A stretch of 25,521 nucleotides of DNA from Pseudomonadota bacterium (GTDB lineage Bacteria > Myxococcota > Polyangia > Polyangiales > Polyangiaceae), in the NCBI GenBank assembly GCA_023419055.1, contig JAEZYO010000494.1:1-25521 (forward strand). Reading direction: 5' to 3'. The notes beneath the pieces were generated by a model. It saw only the letters and a list, made by a program, of their open reading frames with translations, was not told the origin of the DNA and did no database searches. Of the stretch, positions 1 to 8,477 are shown in pieces (the stretch's first letter is position 1; each line of letters begins with the position of its first letter). The position numbers were made by a program, and so were the translations under genes.

Positions 1-1
1 C

Positions 2-1591
2 GCGCCCGCGCCCTTCTTGCCCATGGCGGGCGCGTATACGGGCGCCGTCCGCGCCGAGAAGTCGCTGAAGCCCAAGTTTGCCTGGCGAGCGCCGGAAGAA
101 CAGGGCTCGTGCAGCGGGCTTACTTACGAGATCGAGCTGACGCGCGAGTGCGTGCCAGGCAAGCTCCAGGAGTGCGCGTTCGAGGAGCCCGACGTGCATG
201 AAAGTGGCATCGAAGCGACGGAATGGATCCCGAGCGAGACGCTGCCGGTAAGCGATGCCGTACCCGTCGGCGCGCTGTACGCCTGGCGAGTCCGCGCCTG
301 CGACGCGCCCGGGCACTGCTCTGCGTGGTCGCGGGTGAGCTACGTGAACGTCGGGCGGCTCATCGACGACATCAACGCCGATGGATACTCGGATTTGGTG
401 GAGGTGGACTCACTGGGTGAAGGGGGCTGGATCTTACTAGGAGATGGAGCGACGCCACTCGCTGGAGGCGCCGCCCTTACGATCCAGACGGGAAGTGCGG
501 ACGGCGGGCGTTTCGTCGGTGACGTGAACGGAGACGAATTTCCGGACATGGTGATTTGGGACAGCTACAGCCAAACCGCGCCGCCTCGGGTCCTTTTGGG
601 TGCCAGCTCGCCAGCTGCCTGGACCAGCTTGCCCGTCTCACCGCACCTAAACGTGCGGTACGGCGGGGCTCGGGTGGGCGACCTCGATGGGGACGGCTTT
701 GCGGAAGTCGCTATTTCTGAGTTCGGTAGGTCCGGCGATGCCGCCGGACCAAGTGGAGTGGTGCGGGTCTACCGTGGTCGTTCGTCATTCACGCTGTCGG
801 GCCCGATCAACGTCCTTTCTCCGGCAGGGACTACCCCCGAAGGTTTTGGTGCCGCCCTCGATGGAGGCTTGGACTCGAACGCGGACGGTTTCGCTGACAT
901 CTACGTCTTGGATGACGAGGACGGGCTACTTCACCTGCTTCGCGGCGGGAGCGAAGTCCCCGTCGCGATTACTGCGAGCGTCACCGCAGCGGCGCTGGTA
1001 ACCTTTCCCAATGCGCCAGCCCCGCAACTTCTCGCTCTCGACCGAAATGGTGACGGCTACGGCGACGTCGCCGTGCACGTCTTCTACGATGACGATGCGG
1101 TCAGTAACTCGATCATTCAGGTTTTTGCGGGCGGCCCAGAATTCGTGGCTGAACCGGTAGTGAACATCTTAACCGATTCGGATCAAGCGCTTAACTGGGT
1201 GGGTGCAGCGGACCTTGGGACGGATGGGCGTTCTGATCTCGTTCTGCATCTGGTTCATACATTTAGTACGAGTGCGGGCTACCGTGGCCAGCTACGCGTT
1301 TTGCCCGGCAGCTCGGCCGATCAGGCCATCAGCGATCTTGTTCAGCTGGCAGACTTCGATGAATCACTGTGGAATTACGGTAGCCTCGTAGAGGGCGACT
1401 ACGATGGCGACGGAGCGTTCGATTTGGCAATGCGTACCCCGGAAGGTCGCCGCCTGCTCAGGGGCGGCAAGTCAGCGAGCAAAAGCGCCAGTTGCGTGCA
1501 GCCCTCGACGTCGTTCGCTCAGATCGGTGACTGGTGCTCGGTCGCGAGTAGTATCTTGCCAATTTCAAACGGTGGAAAGTCCCTACGCTAG
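2..1591 (+). CDS. FG-GAP/VCBS beta-propeller protein, 5' end outside window
   Basis: The frame is open to the left edge, so the start and any signal peptide are missing. What remains is a fibronectin-like module (about the first 110 residues, containing LYAWRVRAC and CSAWSRVSY). It is followed by seven Asp-rich FG-GAP motifs: DINADGYSD, DVNGDEFPD, DLDGDGFAE, DSNADGFAD, DRNGDGYGD, DLGTDGRSD and DYDGDGAFD. Seven such calcium-loop motifs fit a seven-bladed beta-propeller. The C-terminal tag GGKSASKSASC...IGDWCSV is shared with the two following units. The gene is a paralogue of the complete lipoprotein at 1986-4028: the first 350 bases are close at the DNA level, while the propeller part has drifted and has more A/T at third codon positions. 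By analogy it is a secreted or surface-anchored protein; its ligand is unknown. Confidence 0.88.
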   Translation, partial: APAPFLPMAGAYTGAVRAEKSLKPKFAWRAPEEQGSCSGLTYEIELTRECVPGKLQECAFEEPDVHESGIEATEWIPSETLPVSDAVPVGALYAWRVRACDAPGHCSAWSRVSYVNVGRLIDDINADGYSDLVEVDSLGEGGWILLGDGATPLAGGAALTIQTGSADGGRFVGDVNGDEFPDMVIWDSYSQTAPPRVLLGASSPAAWTSLPVSPHLNVRYGGARVGDLDGDGFAEVAISEFGRSGDAAGPSGVVRVYRGRSSFTLSGPINVLSPAGTTPEGFGAALDGGLDSNADGFADIYVLDDEDGLLHLLRGGSEVPVAITASVTAAALVTFPNAPAPQLLALDRNGDGYGDVAVHVFYDDDAVSNSIIQVFAGGPEFVAEPVVNILTDSDQALNWVGAADLGTDGRSDLVLHLVHTFSTSAGYRGQLRVLPGSSADQAISDLVQLADFDESLWNYGSLVEGDYDGDGAFDLAMRTPEGRRLLRGGKSASKSASCVQPSTSFAQIGDWCSVASSILPISNGGKSLR

Positions 1592-1593
1592 TC

Positions 1594-1959
1594 ATGGGGC
1601 GCAAAGCTGCGTGCACGATGGCGCTTCGAACGGAATCTAGGCGGAGGCTTGGGCTATCGCCGGCACTTGCGGGCCTTTCCGGAAACCAAACCGTGAGTGA
1701 CCTCGTGAAAGTCGCCGACTTCGGCGAACAGCTCGACAACTACAGTTCTCTTGCTGTCGGCGACTACGATGGAGACGGTGTGTTCGACCTGACCGTCTAC
1801 CTCTCAGGTTCCCAGCGCCGGCTGTTCCAGGGCGGAAAAGCCGCGCCAACCAGCGCCAGCTGCGTGCAGCCGTCCACCTCGTCTTCGATGATTGGCGACT
1901 GGTGCTCGGTCAAGTCGAGCACGTTGGCCTCTACGTACACGGAGAGCGCAGTGCGCTAG
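1594..1959 (+). pseudogene. C-terminal stub of an FG-GAP propeller paralogue
   Basis: This 121-codon open frame starts 3 bases after the preceding stop. Its first ~28 residues (MGRKAACTMALR...) match nothing in the neighbours. From about ALAGLSGNQTVSDLV onward it aligns without gaps to the last ~90 residues of both flanking FG-GAP proteins. It keeps the seventh propeller motif DYDGDGVFD, the QGGKAAPTSASCVQPSTS tag and IGDWCSV. A single blade cannot form a propeller and there is no signal peptide, so it is most likely a remnant left by tandem duplication and deletion. The open frame and intact tail leave a small chance that it is expressed as a short fragment. Confidence 0.75.
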
Positions 1960-1985
1960 GCAGCTTCGAAGGGACATCGACGACT

Positions 1986-4028
1986 ATGGCTTCGAGCAGT
2001 AACGAATCGGCCCAGCAACGCGCCTTCCGCGCCCCTGCGCTGCTCTTGGCAGTCGCACTCTCAGCCTCCACGGGCTGCGGACAGGAGTTCACCAGCTGCT
2101 CGGAGACGCACAGCTGTGGCGAGCAAGGCGGCACCTCGGGCAACGGCGGCTCCGGCGCTTCTGGCGGCTCCGTATCCGGCGAGTCCGGCTCTTCGGGCGC
2201 GAGCGGGGCCTCGAGCGGCGAGGATTGCCCGAGCGGGTGCGACGACGACGAAACCTGCTGTGACGGCGAGTGCGTCGACACGAGCGCGGACGTGCTCCAC
2301 TGCGGAGCCTGCAATAACCGGTGTGAAGGTGCTCACGCACAGTTCGAGTGCATCGACTCGGAGTGCGCGATCGAGAGCTGTACGAAAGGCTTTGTCGATT
2401 GCGGCTCGGTGGAGGACGGCTGTGAGAGCGAGGACGAGGGCTTGCCAGACGTTCCTGCTCCGTTGCTGCCGATGGCCGGGGCGTACACCGGCGCCGTTCG
2501 CGCCGAGAGCTCGCTGAAGCCGAAATTTGCGTGGCAAGCCTCGGAAGCAACGGGCTCGTGTGGTGGTGTCACCTACGAGATCGAGCTCACCCGCGAGTGT
2601 GAGCCGGGCAAGCTCCAGGACTGCGGCTTCGATGAGCCCGACGTGCGCGAGTCCGGGCTCGAGAGCCCGGAGTTTACGCCGGAGGACCCGCTGCCGGTGA
2701 GCGACGATGTGCCCGTCGGGGCCCTCTATGCCTGGCGAGTGCGAGCGTGTGACGGGCCCGAGCGTTGCTCTGCGTGGTCGCGCGTGAGTTACGCGAACGT
2801 GGGCCGGCTCATCGACGACATCAACGCGGACGGGTACTCGGATGTGGTCGAGGTGGGCGAGGACGACGAGGTGGCGGGCGTCTTCTTGATGGGCGACGGA
2901 GCGACCCCGCTCGCAGCCCACATGACGATCGAGATCGACCTCGGGGCGCCGACTCACGGGCGCCTGCTTGGAGACGTGAACGGTGACGCGTTTCCGGACA
3001 TGGTGCTTTGGAGTAGCTGGACGACCGATGCGCCGCGCGTGGTCCTGGGAGCCAGCAGTCCGCAGGACTGGACGAGTAGGGTGATGTCGAGCCCGCTGCA
3101 GCTGTACCATCGCGGTGGCCGCGCCGGCGATCTGGACGCGGACGGCTTCGCGGACGTGGCCATCTCGGAGTTCGAGCTTGCGAGCACTCCTGTGATTCCG
3201 AAGGCGGTGGTGCGCCTCTACCGCGGCCGTTCCGATTTCGACTTGGTGGGCTCGTTGAACCTACTTCCGCCCAGCGGCACCACCGTCCCGCAATTCGGCG
3301 CCGCGCTGGCGGGCGGGTTCGACTCGAACGCCGATGGCTACTCGGATCTCGTCATCATGGATGATGACGAGGGTGCCCTCCATTTCGTTCGAGGCAAGAG
3401 CTCGTTCCCCTCGGCGATCGACGCGAGCATCAAGTCGGCGACGTTGCCCGGGGTCAGCTCGAGCGACTACACGGAGCTCTGCGCCATCGGAGACCGCGAC
3501 GGAGACGGCTACGGCGACATTGCCGCGTTCGTGCGTACCCTGGACGGTGGATTGTTGCAGACCTTCTCCGGTGGGGCCGAGCCGTCGCCGGAGCCCACGG
3601 CGCACCTCCAGTTCACCTCGAATACCTACGCCATAGAATGCGTGGGCGGCTACGACCTCGGCGGTGACGGACGAGACGAGCTCTTCGTGCACGTGTTGGA
3701 ATCGCTCGACGCTGCGAGCTACGTGCGCGCACTACCGGGTAGCTCGGAAGAGCAGACCGCGGACGACTCGTTTCAGGTCGATAGCTTCGGCAGCGCGTCG
3801 TTCTTCGCCGGAGGCTTGATCGGCGGTGACTACGACGGCGACGGTGCGCTCGATCTGAAGATCAGGCTCGCCGAGAAGATCAACCTGCTCCGCGGCGGAA
3901 AGCCGGCTTCGACGAGCGCGAACTGCTCGCAGCCCGAGACGTCCTTCTCACTGATCGGCGACTGGTGCTCCGTCGAGAAGGATGACCTCAGCACGCCGCC
4001 TTACGAGACGCGAACCCCCGTGCGCTAG
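1986..4028 (+). CDS. FG-GAP repeat lipoprotein with Cys-rich and Fn3-like modules
   Basis: The frame is open from 1902, but the ATG at 1986 gives a signal peptide with a hydrophobic core (ALLLAVALSAS) and a lipobox ending STGC (Cys31), so this start was chosen (680 aa). In order: a Gly/Ser linker (about 45-80); a Cys-rich module (80-150, CPSGCDDDETCCDGEC, then HCGACNNRC and related pairs); a fibronectin-like module (about 158-272); and seven FG-GAP motifs from DINADGYSD at 278 to a final DYDGDGALD. A conserved tail ends in IGDWCSV. The calcium-loop pattern DxDxDG is intact in most blades. It probably sits on the outer membrane or cell surface. Only 26 bases separate it from the stub upstream, so it may share a transcript with that array. 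Its biological role is unknown. Confidence 0.9.
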   Translation: MASSSNESAQQRAFRAPALLLAVALSASTGCGQEFTSCSETHSCGEQGGTSGNGGSGASGGSVSGESGSSGASGASSGEDCPSGCDDDETCCDGECVDTSADVLHCGACNNRCEGAHAQFECIDSECAIESCTKGFVDCGSVEDGCESEDEGLPDVPAPLLPMAGAYTGAVRAESSLKPKFAWQASEATGSCGGVTYEIELTRECEPGKLQDCGFDEPDVRESGLESPEFTPEDPLPVSDDVPVGALYAWRVRACDGPERCSAWSRVSYANVGRLIDDINADGYSDVVEVGEDDEVAGVFLMGDGATPLAAHMTIEIDLGAPTHGRLLGDVNGDAFPDMVLWSSWTTDAPRVVLGASSPQDWTSRVMSSPLQLYHRGGRAGDLDADGFADVAISEFELASTPVIPKAVVRLYRGRSDFDLVGSLNLLPPSGTTVPQFGAALAGGFDSNADGYSDLVIMDDDEGALHFVRGKSSFPSAIDASIKSATLPGVSSSDYTELCAIGDRDGDGYGDIAAFVRTLDGGLLQTFSGGAEPSPEPTAHLQFTSNTYAIECVGGYDLGGDGRDELFVHVLESLDAASYVRALPGSSEEQTADDSFQVDSFGSASFFAGGLIGGDYDGDGALDLKIRLAEKINLLRGGKPASTSANCSQPETSFSLIGDWCSVEKDDLSTPPYETRTPVR

Positions 4029-4038
4029 CGAGCGACCG

Positions 4039-4464
4039 TCAGAAGTTCACGCACGCCGAGGGATTGTCGCCGACCTTGAGGCACGTCCACTCGGCAGGGC
4101 ACGCTCCCGCGTTCGCCTCGCCCTCCTGACACTCGATCTGCGTGCACACGGAGCCGGCGGGGAGGGGCGCACAAATCGGGGCCTGGCCGCCGCAGTCGCT
4201 GTGGGCGGTCGTGTCGGAACACGCTTGCCCGAACTCGGCGTCGACCGAGGCCGGCGCGCCGCCCGCCGAGGGCTCTCCGGCGGCGCCCGCCGAGGCGCTC
4301 GAGCTCCCTCCGGTCCCGCCGCTGCCCGCCGAGTCCGCGGGGTAGCAGAGGGCGTTTTGCTCGACCTGATCGGGATCACACGGATCTTCGTCCTTGCAGG
4401 CGAAGCTCAGGAGCCCGGCGACGACCAATGTGAGACGATGAACGAAGCGGATTCGATGAAGCAT
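4039..4464 (-). CDS. Small Cys-rich lipoprotein
   Basis: 141 aa. The N-terminus has a basic start, a hydrophobic core (LTLVVAGLLS) and the lipobox SFAC, giving a predicted lipidated Cys23. A Gly/Ser/Ala linker (about 45-70) separates a short Cys-bearing N-part from a C-terminal Cys-rich part (CSDTTAHSDCGG, ICAPLPAGSVC, CPAEWTC). Ten cysteines remain after the lipid-bearing one, enough for five disulfides in an oxidising compartment. It starts 10 bases after the binding-protein gene, with GAAGG upstream of the ATG, so it is probably the third gene of the porin operon. I do not recognise a family with a known function. Confidence 0.82.
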   Translation of the reverse strand: MLHRIRFVHRLTLVVAGLLSFACKDEDPCDPDQVEQNALCYPADSAGSGGTGGSSSASAGAAGEPSAGGAPASVDAEFGQACSDTTAHSDCGGQAPICAPLPAGSVCTQIECQEGEANAGACPAEWTCLKVGDNPSACVNF

Positions 4465-4474
4465 GACCGAGCCT

Positions 4475-4942
4475 TCAGGGGGCCAGGAGTTTGCCGCCGC
4501 TGATCTTGGCGACGACCTTGACGTTGCCGGTGACGTCTCCGGCGCGCACGTAGCCGACTGCGCCCGGGTGTGAAGCGACGGCGCGCAGCACTGCGCCTAT
4601 CGAGGTGACGCGCTTTGGTGGCCGTGCGCCACCACGGATGCGGCGATCTTGCCAGTAGCGAGCGACGCGCTCGGGATCGAGGCCGAGCACCACGCGGTCG
4701 AACTCGATCCGCAAGCCGTCCTCGTTCGGCAGGTTGATCGGCACGGCCTCCACGTCGTTCTGCCAGCGCGTCTTCGTGGTCTGGAAGATGGGGCGAAGGT
4801 CGGTCACGCCGAGCGTGCTCGCCGGGTTCTTGTCGTTCACGATGACGGCGATCACCTCGCCCCCAGCCTCGCTCGGCGGGGACCACGCGAGCGCGAACAG
4901 CGTCACGAGCCCGACCCTGATGAGAGATCTGCGAGTGGTCAT
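4475..4942 (-). CDS. Small PstS-like periplasmic substrate-binding protein
   Basis: 155 aa with an N-terminal Sec signal (RRSLIRVGLVTLFALAW, likely cut after SEA). The mature part resembles the phosphate-type periplasmic binding family: VIVNDKNPASTLGVTDLRPIF, then TRWQND, and near the C-terminus VASHPGAVGYV, equivalent to the PGAIGYV segment of PstS-like proteins. It is about half the length of a full PstS, so it probably represents one lobe or a minimal single-domain version. Its ATG shares one base with the stop of the porin gene (TGATG), implying translational coupling. No ABC permease or ATPase gene is in the window, so a binding or sensing role with the porin is more likely than classical ABC uptake. 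The ligand (phosphate or another oxyanion) is inferred. Confidence 0.8.
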   Translation of the reverse strand: MTTRRSLIRVGLVTLFALAWSPPSEAGGEVIAVIVNDKNPASTLGVTDLRPIFQTTKTRWQNDVEAVPINLPNEDGLRIEFDRVVLGLDPERVARYWQDRRIRGGARPPKRVTSIGAVLRAVASHPGAVGYVRAGDVTGNVKVVAKISGGKLLAP

Positions 4943-6426
4943 CAGAACGCCATCACGAGTCGCGAGTAGATCGAGGTGATATCGTTGATCGAGTTGTCGT
5001 ACGGGCTGTCGTACAGAAAATCGAAGAACTTGGCGGTGAGGACCTGGTTCTTCCAGGTGATCGCCGAATTGAAATGGACGTTCAGGCCGACCGAGGCGAC
5101 GAAGATGCCGTCTCCCACGATCGTCGGCGTCTGTAGGACTTCACCCCAGAGGTAGGGTTCGAGGCCTAGCCAGGGCAGCTGCTGGGCGACAAGCAGGTAG
5201 CCGCTGTACTCCCATTTGTCCGGCGCGTAGGAGCCGGGGCCGAACACCTGATCGCCGGGCGGGCGCTTGCCTTCCGTATAGACGACGCGCCGCGCGATGC
5301 CCTCGGCGCGGATGCGCGTGTCCCCAATGTCGAAGGAAGCGTCGGCCCCCATCACGTACTCGTTGTACTCCCAGGGGATCTCGGTCTCGAAGCTGGCCGG
5401 CGCGATGCCCGTGACGTTGACCGCCTCGTCGCTGGTCTTGCCCGTGAAGAATGAGAGCCCGAAGGTCGAGTTGAAGCGCCCGGTGTCGCGTCTCGCGTAG
5501 AGACGCCCGCCGTAACCGAAGTGCCCGTCGAAGTTGAAGTTCGAGAGTTCCTGGCGGCCGTTGCTGAAGGTGGCGGAGTAGCCGAGCTCCCACTCGCCGC
5601 TGAAGGTGTTGCCGTGGGCCATCACACCCGTTTGACGGACCGGCATCCAGCTTTGAAGCATGAATTGCGGCAGCGCGAGCGAAATCAGCGTCGGGGTGCC
5701 GTGGTCTTCGTTCCAGATGCCGAACGGCGTGAACCAGTTGCCGACGCGCACTTTGAGCGGCTGCAGGCGGTTCCACTCGATCCAGGCTCGCTCGATCACG
5801 GTGCTGCCGCGCCACATGGGGGCGTTGAGCTGCGCCGCGTGAGGATCGTTCTGCTTCGTGTCGACGCGCTCGTAGGTGCCGGCCAGGCCGCCGTAGTTCG
5901 TCACCAAGCCCTGCGGCGCGTTCGTGAAGCGGATCTCCACCAACGCGCGCCAGTCCTTGATGGGCTGCGCGTCGAAGTAGAGGTTCAAGTTGCCGATCAC
6001 GAAGGACGGCCCGCGCGTGTCGAGGACGTTCGCGACCAGCGACGAGTCGTCGATAAAGTGATGTTGGGCGCCCACGTCGGCGAAGCCGTAGATCTTGAGG
6101 GGTTCCGGCAAGAGGACCTCCTCTGATACGGCGGCTTCGGCCTCGGCTTCCTCCTGTCTCGCTTCGAGCTCGGCGAGCCTCGCTTTGGTTTCTTGGAGGT
6201 CGGCGCGCAAGGCCTCGACGCCTGCCGCAGGGTCCGGCGACGCAGCGCTCGTCTCCGTCTCCGCGCGAGACGGCGCCTCCGCGGCGGGAGCCTGCTCCGG
6301 CTCGAGAGCGGGAGGCGAGGGCTCCGCGGGTGTGGGCTCCTGTGCGAGCGCCGGCACCGAATAGAGTGCTAAAATCAAACTCAGCGCGGATCCGACGCCA
6401 GCCGTCGGAGGGATCGATCTCGGCAT
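4942..6426 (-). CDS. Outer-membrane porin with periplasmic coiled coil
   Basis: About 494 aa from the ATG at 6426; a TTG at 6444 in the same frame would add six residues but overlaps a hairpin. There is a signal peptide (hydrophobic VGSALSLILALYSV, cut near ALA-QE). A Pro/Ala/Glu-rich linker and a short coiled coil (about 70-105, VEALRADLQETKARLAELEA) precede a beta-barrel region beginning KIYGFADVGAQ. The protein ends in SRLVMAF; a terminal Phe is the usual signal for barrel assembly. The architecture resembles phosphate-selective OprO/OprP-type porins and related anion porins. It leads an operon with a PstS-like binding protein and a Cys-rich lipoprotein, which supports an anion-related role, but no selectivity residue can be assigned from sequence alone. 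Confidence 0.82.
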   Translation of the reverse strand: MPRSIPPTAGVGSALSLILALYSVPALAQEPTPAEPSPPALEPEQAPAAEAPSRAETETSAASPDPAAGVEALRADLQETKARLAELEARQEEAEAEAAVSEEVLLPEPLKIYGFADVGAQHHFIDDSSLVANVLDTRGPSFVIGNLNLYFDAQPIKDWRALVEIRFTNAPQGLVTNYGGLAGTYERVDTKQNDPHAAQLNAPMWRGSTVIERAWIEWNRLQPLKVRVGNWFTPFGIWNEDHGTPTLISLALPQFMLQSWMPVRQTGVMAHGNTFSGEWELGYSATFSNGRQELSNFNFDGHFGYGGRLYARRDTGRFNSTFGLSFFTGKTSDEAVNVTGIAPASFETEIPWEYNEYVMGADASFDIGDTRIRAEGIARRVVYTEGKRPPGDQVFGPGSYAPDKWEYSGYLLVAQQLPWLGLEPYLWGEVLQTPTIVGDGIFVASVGLNVHFNSAITWKNQVLTAKFFDFLYDSPYDNSINDITSIYSRLVMAF

Positions 6427-6445
6427 GGGCAGTGCTCGAAGCAAA

Positions 6446-6462
6446 ACGGCTCTCTCGAGCCG
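6446..6462 (-). terminator. Hairpin with short T-run between phosphatase and porin genes
   Basis: On the minus strand a perfect 6-bp stem (CGGCTC/GAGCCG, loop GAGA) is followed at once by TTTT. It lies 25 bases after the phosphatase stop and 20 bases before the porin ATG. It fits a weak intrinsic terminator. Because almost no room is left for a porin promoter, it could also act as a partial terminator or attenuator. Confidence 0.45.
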
Positions 6463-6486
6463 CGTGTTAAGTGGATGAAAACGGAG

Positions 6487-8472
6487 TCAGGCGGCGCTCA
6501 ATCGCGATGCGGCGTCTTCTCGCCGGCGCACCAGGAGCAAGGTCCAGTCGTCCTCGTGGCGACCCGAGTATTCCTGCACGCGCTCGAAGATCCGCGCCGC
6601 GGCCGCGTCCAGGTCGTCGGTGTCCTCGATGGCGCTCTCGAGCGCTTGGCTCAGGCGAGAAGTGTCGAAGAGATCGCCGGCGTCGTTCGCCGCCTCCGTG
6701 AGGCCGTCCGAGTAGAGGCAGAGCACGTCGCCGGGTTCGAGCGCGATCTCGATCAGCGGCACGTCGTCGAGCTCCGGCAAGATCCCGAGCCACGGCCCGG
6801 GTGTTTCGACGATCTCGCAGCGCTTGGTGCGGGCGCGCAGGATCACGGGCCACTGGTGCGCACCGGCGCACGTGAAGCGACCGTTGCCTCGATACGCGAG
6901 CAGCTGCGCCGTCAGGTACTTGTTCTGCTTCAGGCGGGTGGCGATGTTCTCGCGGAGGAGGCTGTTCACGCCGCGCAGGACCTTGTCGGGGGACGCGCTC
7001 GGATCGGTGTGAAAATGCGTCGCGAACGCGGCCTGCGCCATCAGCATCACGAGGCCGGCCGAGAGGCCGTGGCTCGAGACGTCGCCTATGGTGATCCAGA
7101 GCGCGTCCTCACGCCCGCCGCGGAGGACGTCGTAAAAATCGCCACCCACCTCGTCCGCGGGCGTCATCTTGCCCGCGAACTCGAAGTCCGGGTGCGAAGG
7201 CGACGGTGGCAGGAGCGAGGTCTGGATGCTCGCGGCGATCTCGAGCTCGCGCGCCATGCGCGCCTGCTCGTCGAGTGCGCTGCGTGCGCGCTTGATCTCC
7301 GAGGTCATGTCGTTGAACGCCGTAGCGAGCGCGCCGATCTCGTCGCGCTGTTCCAGTTCGACCCGCACGTCGAGGTTCCCTTGGCCGATCTTGCGCGCCG
7401 CGCTCGCGAGCGAGAAGAGGCCGAAATTGACGTTGCGACCGACGAAGTAGGCGAGCAGCGCGCTCGGGACCAGGGTGCAGAAGACGAGCGCCGCGCTCAG
7501 CCACACGGCGCGTCGGATCTCTTCGAGCTTGCGCGCAGCCTGCGCCGCGACGTCCCTGTTGAGCTGCTTCGCGACGCCCTCCACGCGCTCGAGCTTCAGC
7601 TTCTGATCGGCGTACCAGGCTTGCGGATCACCGCTCGGTTCTTCCTCGGTGGCGGCGAGCGCCGCGTCCCGATGCTTCTTCGCGCGCAAGGCCGCCTGGC
7701 CGGTGACCGCGGCGGCGTAGAGCCGCTGTAGTTTTTCGGAGGCCGAGGTCTGGAGCACGCCGGCGTACGTGTCCTGCTCCGTCACCAGGGTGACGAGATC
7801 CCGGTAGCTGCCGGGCGGAAACGAGCGCGCGGCGAGCACGTAGGCGACCAGGGCGTGCTCGGCGCTGACGCGCTCCGCGAGCTCGAGCGTCGTCACCAGC
7901 GAGTGGATGCTGCGCAGGAGCTCGCCGTCGTCGGAGAGCTCCCCGAGCGCGGCCAGGGAGGCGACGAGCGAGCGGTTGATCGCGCCGTAGTAGCCGAGGA
8001 GCTCCGCGAGCTCGACCGAGCTAGCGTCCGCCTTCGCCCTGAAGGCTTGGAGGCCCGAGAGGTCGCGTTCGGCCGAGCCGAGCCCCCGCGTCAGGCGGGG
8101 CGGAAGCTTGCTCGCGTCCCGACTGCGCAGGAGCGCCGAAAGCCCCGTGAGCGCGCGGTCGGTCTCCGTGCGCTTCACCGAGAGCTCGGCGCGGATCTTC
8201 GCGTGCAAGAGCTCTCGCTCGGGACCGCCCGACTCGAGCGGCACGCGCAGTCCCTGCTCGTAGGCGGTGAGCGCGCGCTCCAGCTCGAGCTCGCGCGCCA
8301 CCGTGCTCAAGTTGTTCGAGAGCTCCGCCAGGCTTTCGACCGAGCCGAGGCCCGCGGTCTTCGCGAGCTCGCTCTCTGCGCCGCGCGCGACGAAGAATGC
8401 CAGAATCAGCGCGCCGAGCACCGGTATGCCCGCGAGCAGCGCGAGCTTGATCTTGATCGGCAAATGTTTCAC
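6487..8472 (-). CDS. NIT-HAMP-PP2C (RsbU/SiaA-like) serine phosphatase
   Basis: 661 aa from GTG at 8472, with GAGGAG 7 bases upstream. TM1 is at about 8-29. A helical extracytoplasmic region of about 290 residues resembles a nitrate/nitrite-sensing NIT domain (START at about 50, VARELELERALTAYEQG). TM2 is at about 322-345 and HAMP at 346-398 (IGQGNLDVRVE, DEIGALATAFNDM). A SpoIIE/PP2C domain follows at about 425-650. Metal-binding acidic residues are visible: D445 and D448 (GGDFYD), D464 (GDVSSHG), D589 (YSDGLTEA) and D641/D642 (EDDWTLL). Family knowledge: such enzymes remove phosphate from STAS-type antagonists and so switch partner proteins. It diverges from the kinase/STAS/kinase genes at 8651-10031, which supply likely partners. 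The NIT ligand is not provable from this sequence. Confidence 0.9.
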   Translation of the reverse strand: MKHLPIKIKLALLAGIPVLGALILAFFVARGAESELAKTAGLGSVESLAELSNNLSTVARELELERALTAYEQGLRVPLESGGPERELLHAKIRAELSVKRTETDRALTGLSALLRSRDASKLPPRLTRGLGSAERDLSGLQAFRAKADASSVELAELLGYYGAINRSLVASLAALGELSDDGELLRSIHSLVTTLELAERVSAEHALVAYVLAARSFPPGSYRDLVTLVTEQDTYAGVLQTSASEKLQRLYAAAVTGQAALRAKKHRDAALAATEEEPSGDPQAWYADQKLKLERVEGVAKQLNRDVAAQAARKLEEIRRAVWLSAALVFCTLVPSALLAYFVGRNVNFGLFSLASAARKIGQGNLDVRVELEQRDEIGALATAFNDMTSEIKRARSALDEQARMARELEIAASIQTSLLPPSPSHPDFEFAGKMTPADEVGGDFYDVLRGGREDALWITIGDVSSHGLSAGLVMLMAQAAFATHFHTDPSASPDKVLRGVNSLLRENIATRLKQNKYLTAQLLAYRGNGRFTCAGAHQWPVILRARTKRCEIVETPGPWLGILPELDDVPLIEIALEPGDVLCLYSDGLTEAANDAGDLFDTSRLSQALESAIEDTDDLDAAAARIFERVQEYSGRHEDDWTLLLVRRREDAASRLSAA

Positions 8473-8477
8473 TTCGA

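Noticed and set aside
2061..3110. 349-codon minus-strand open frame opposite the FG-GAP lipoprotein
   Set aside because: Opposite strand of repeated Asp-rich codons gives long stop-free frames; no signal or domain.
6475..7731. 418-codon + strand open frame opposite the PP2C phosphatase gene
   Set aside because: Shadow frame of a gene with clear NIT-HAMP-PP2C motifs; no start signal or domain.
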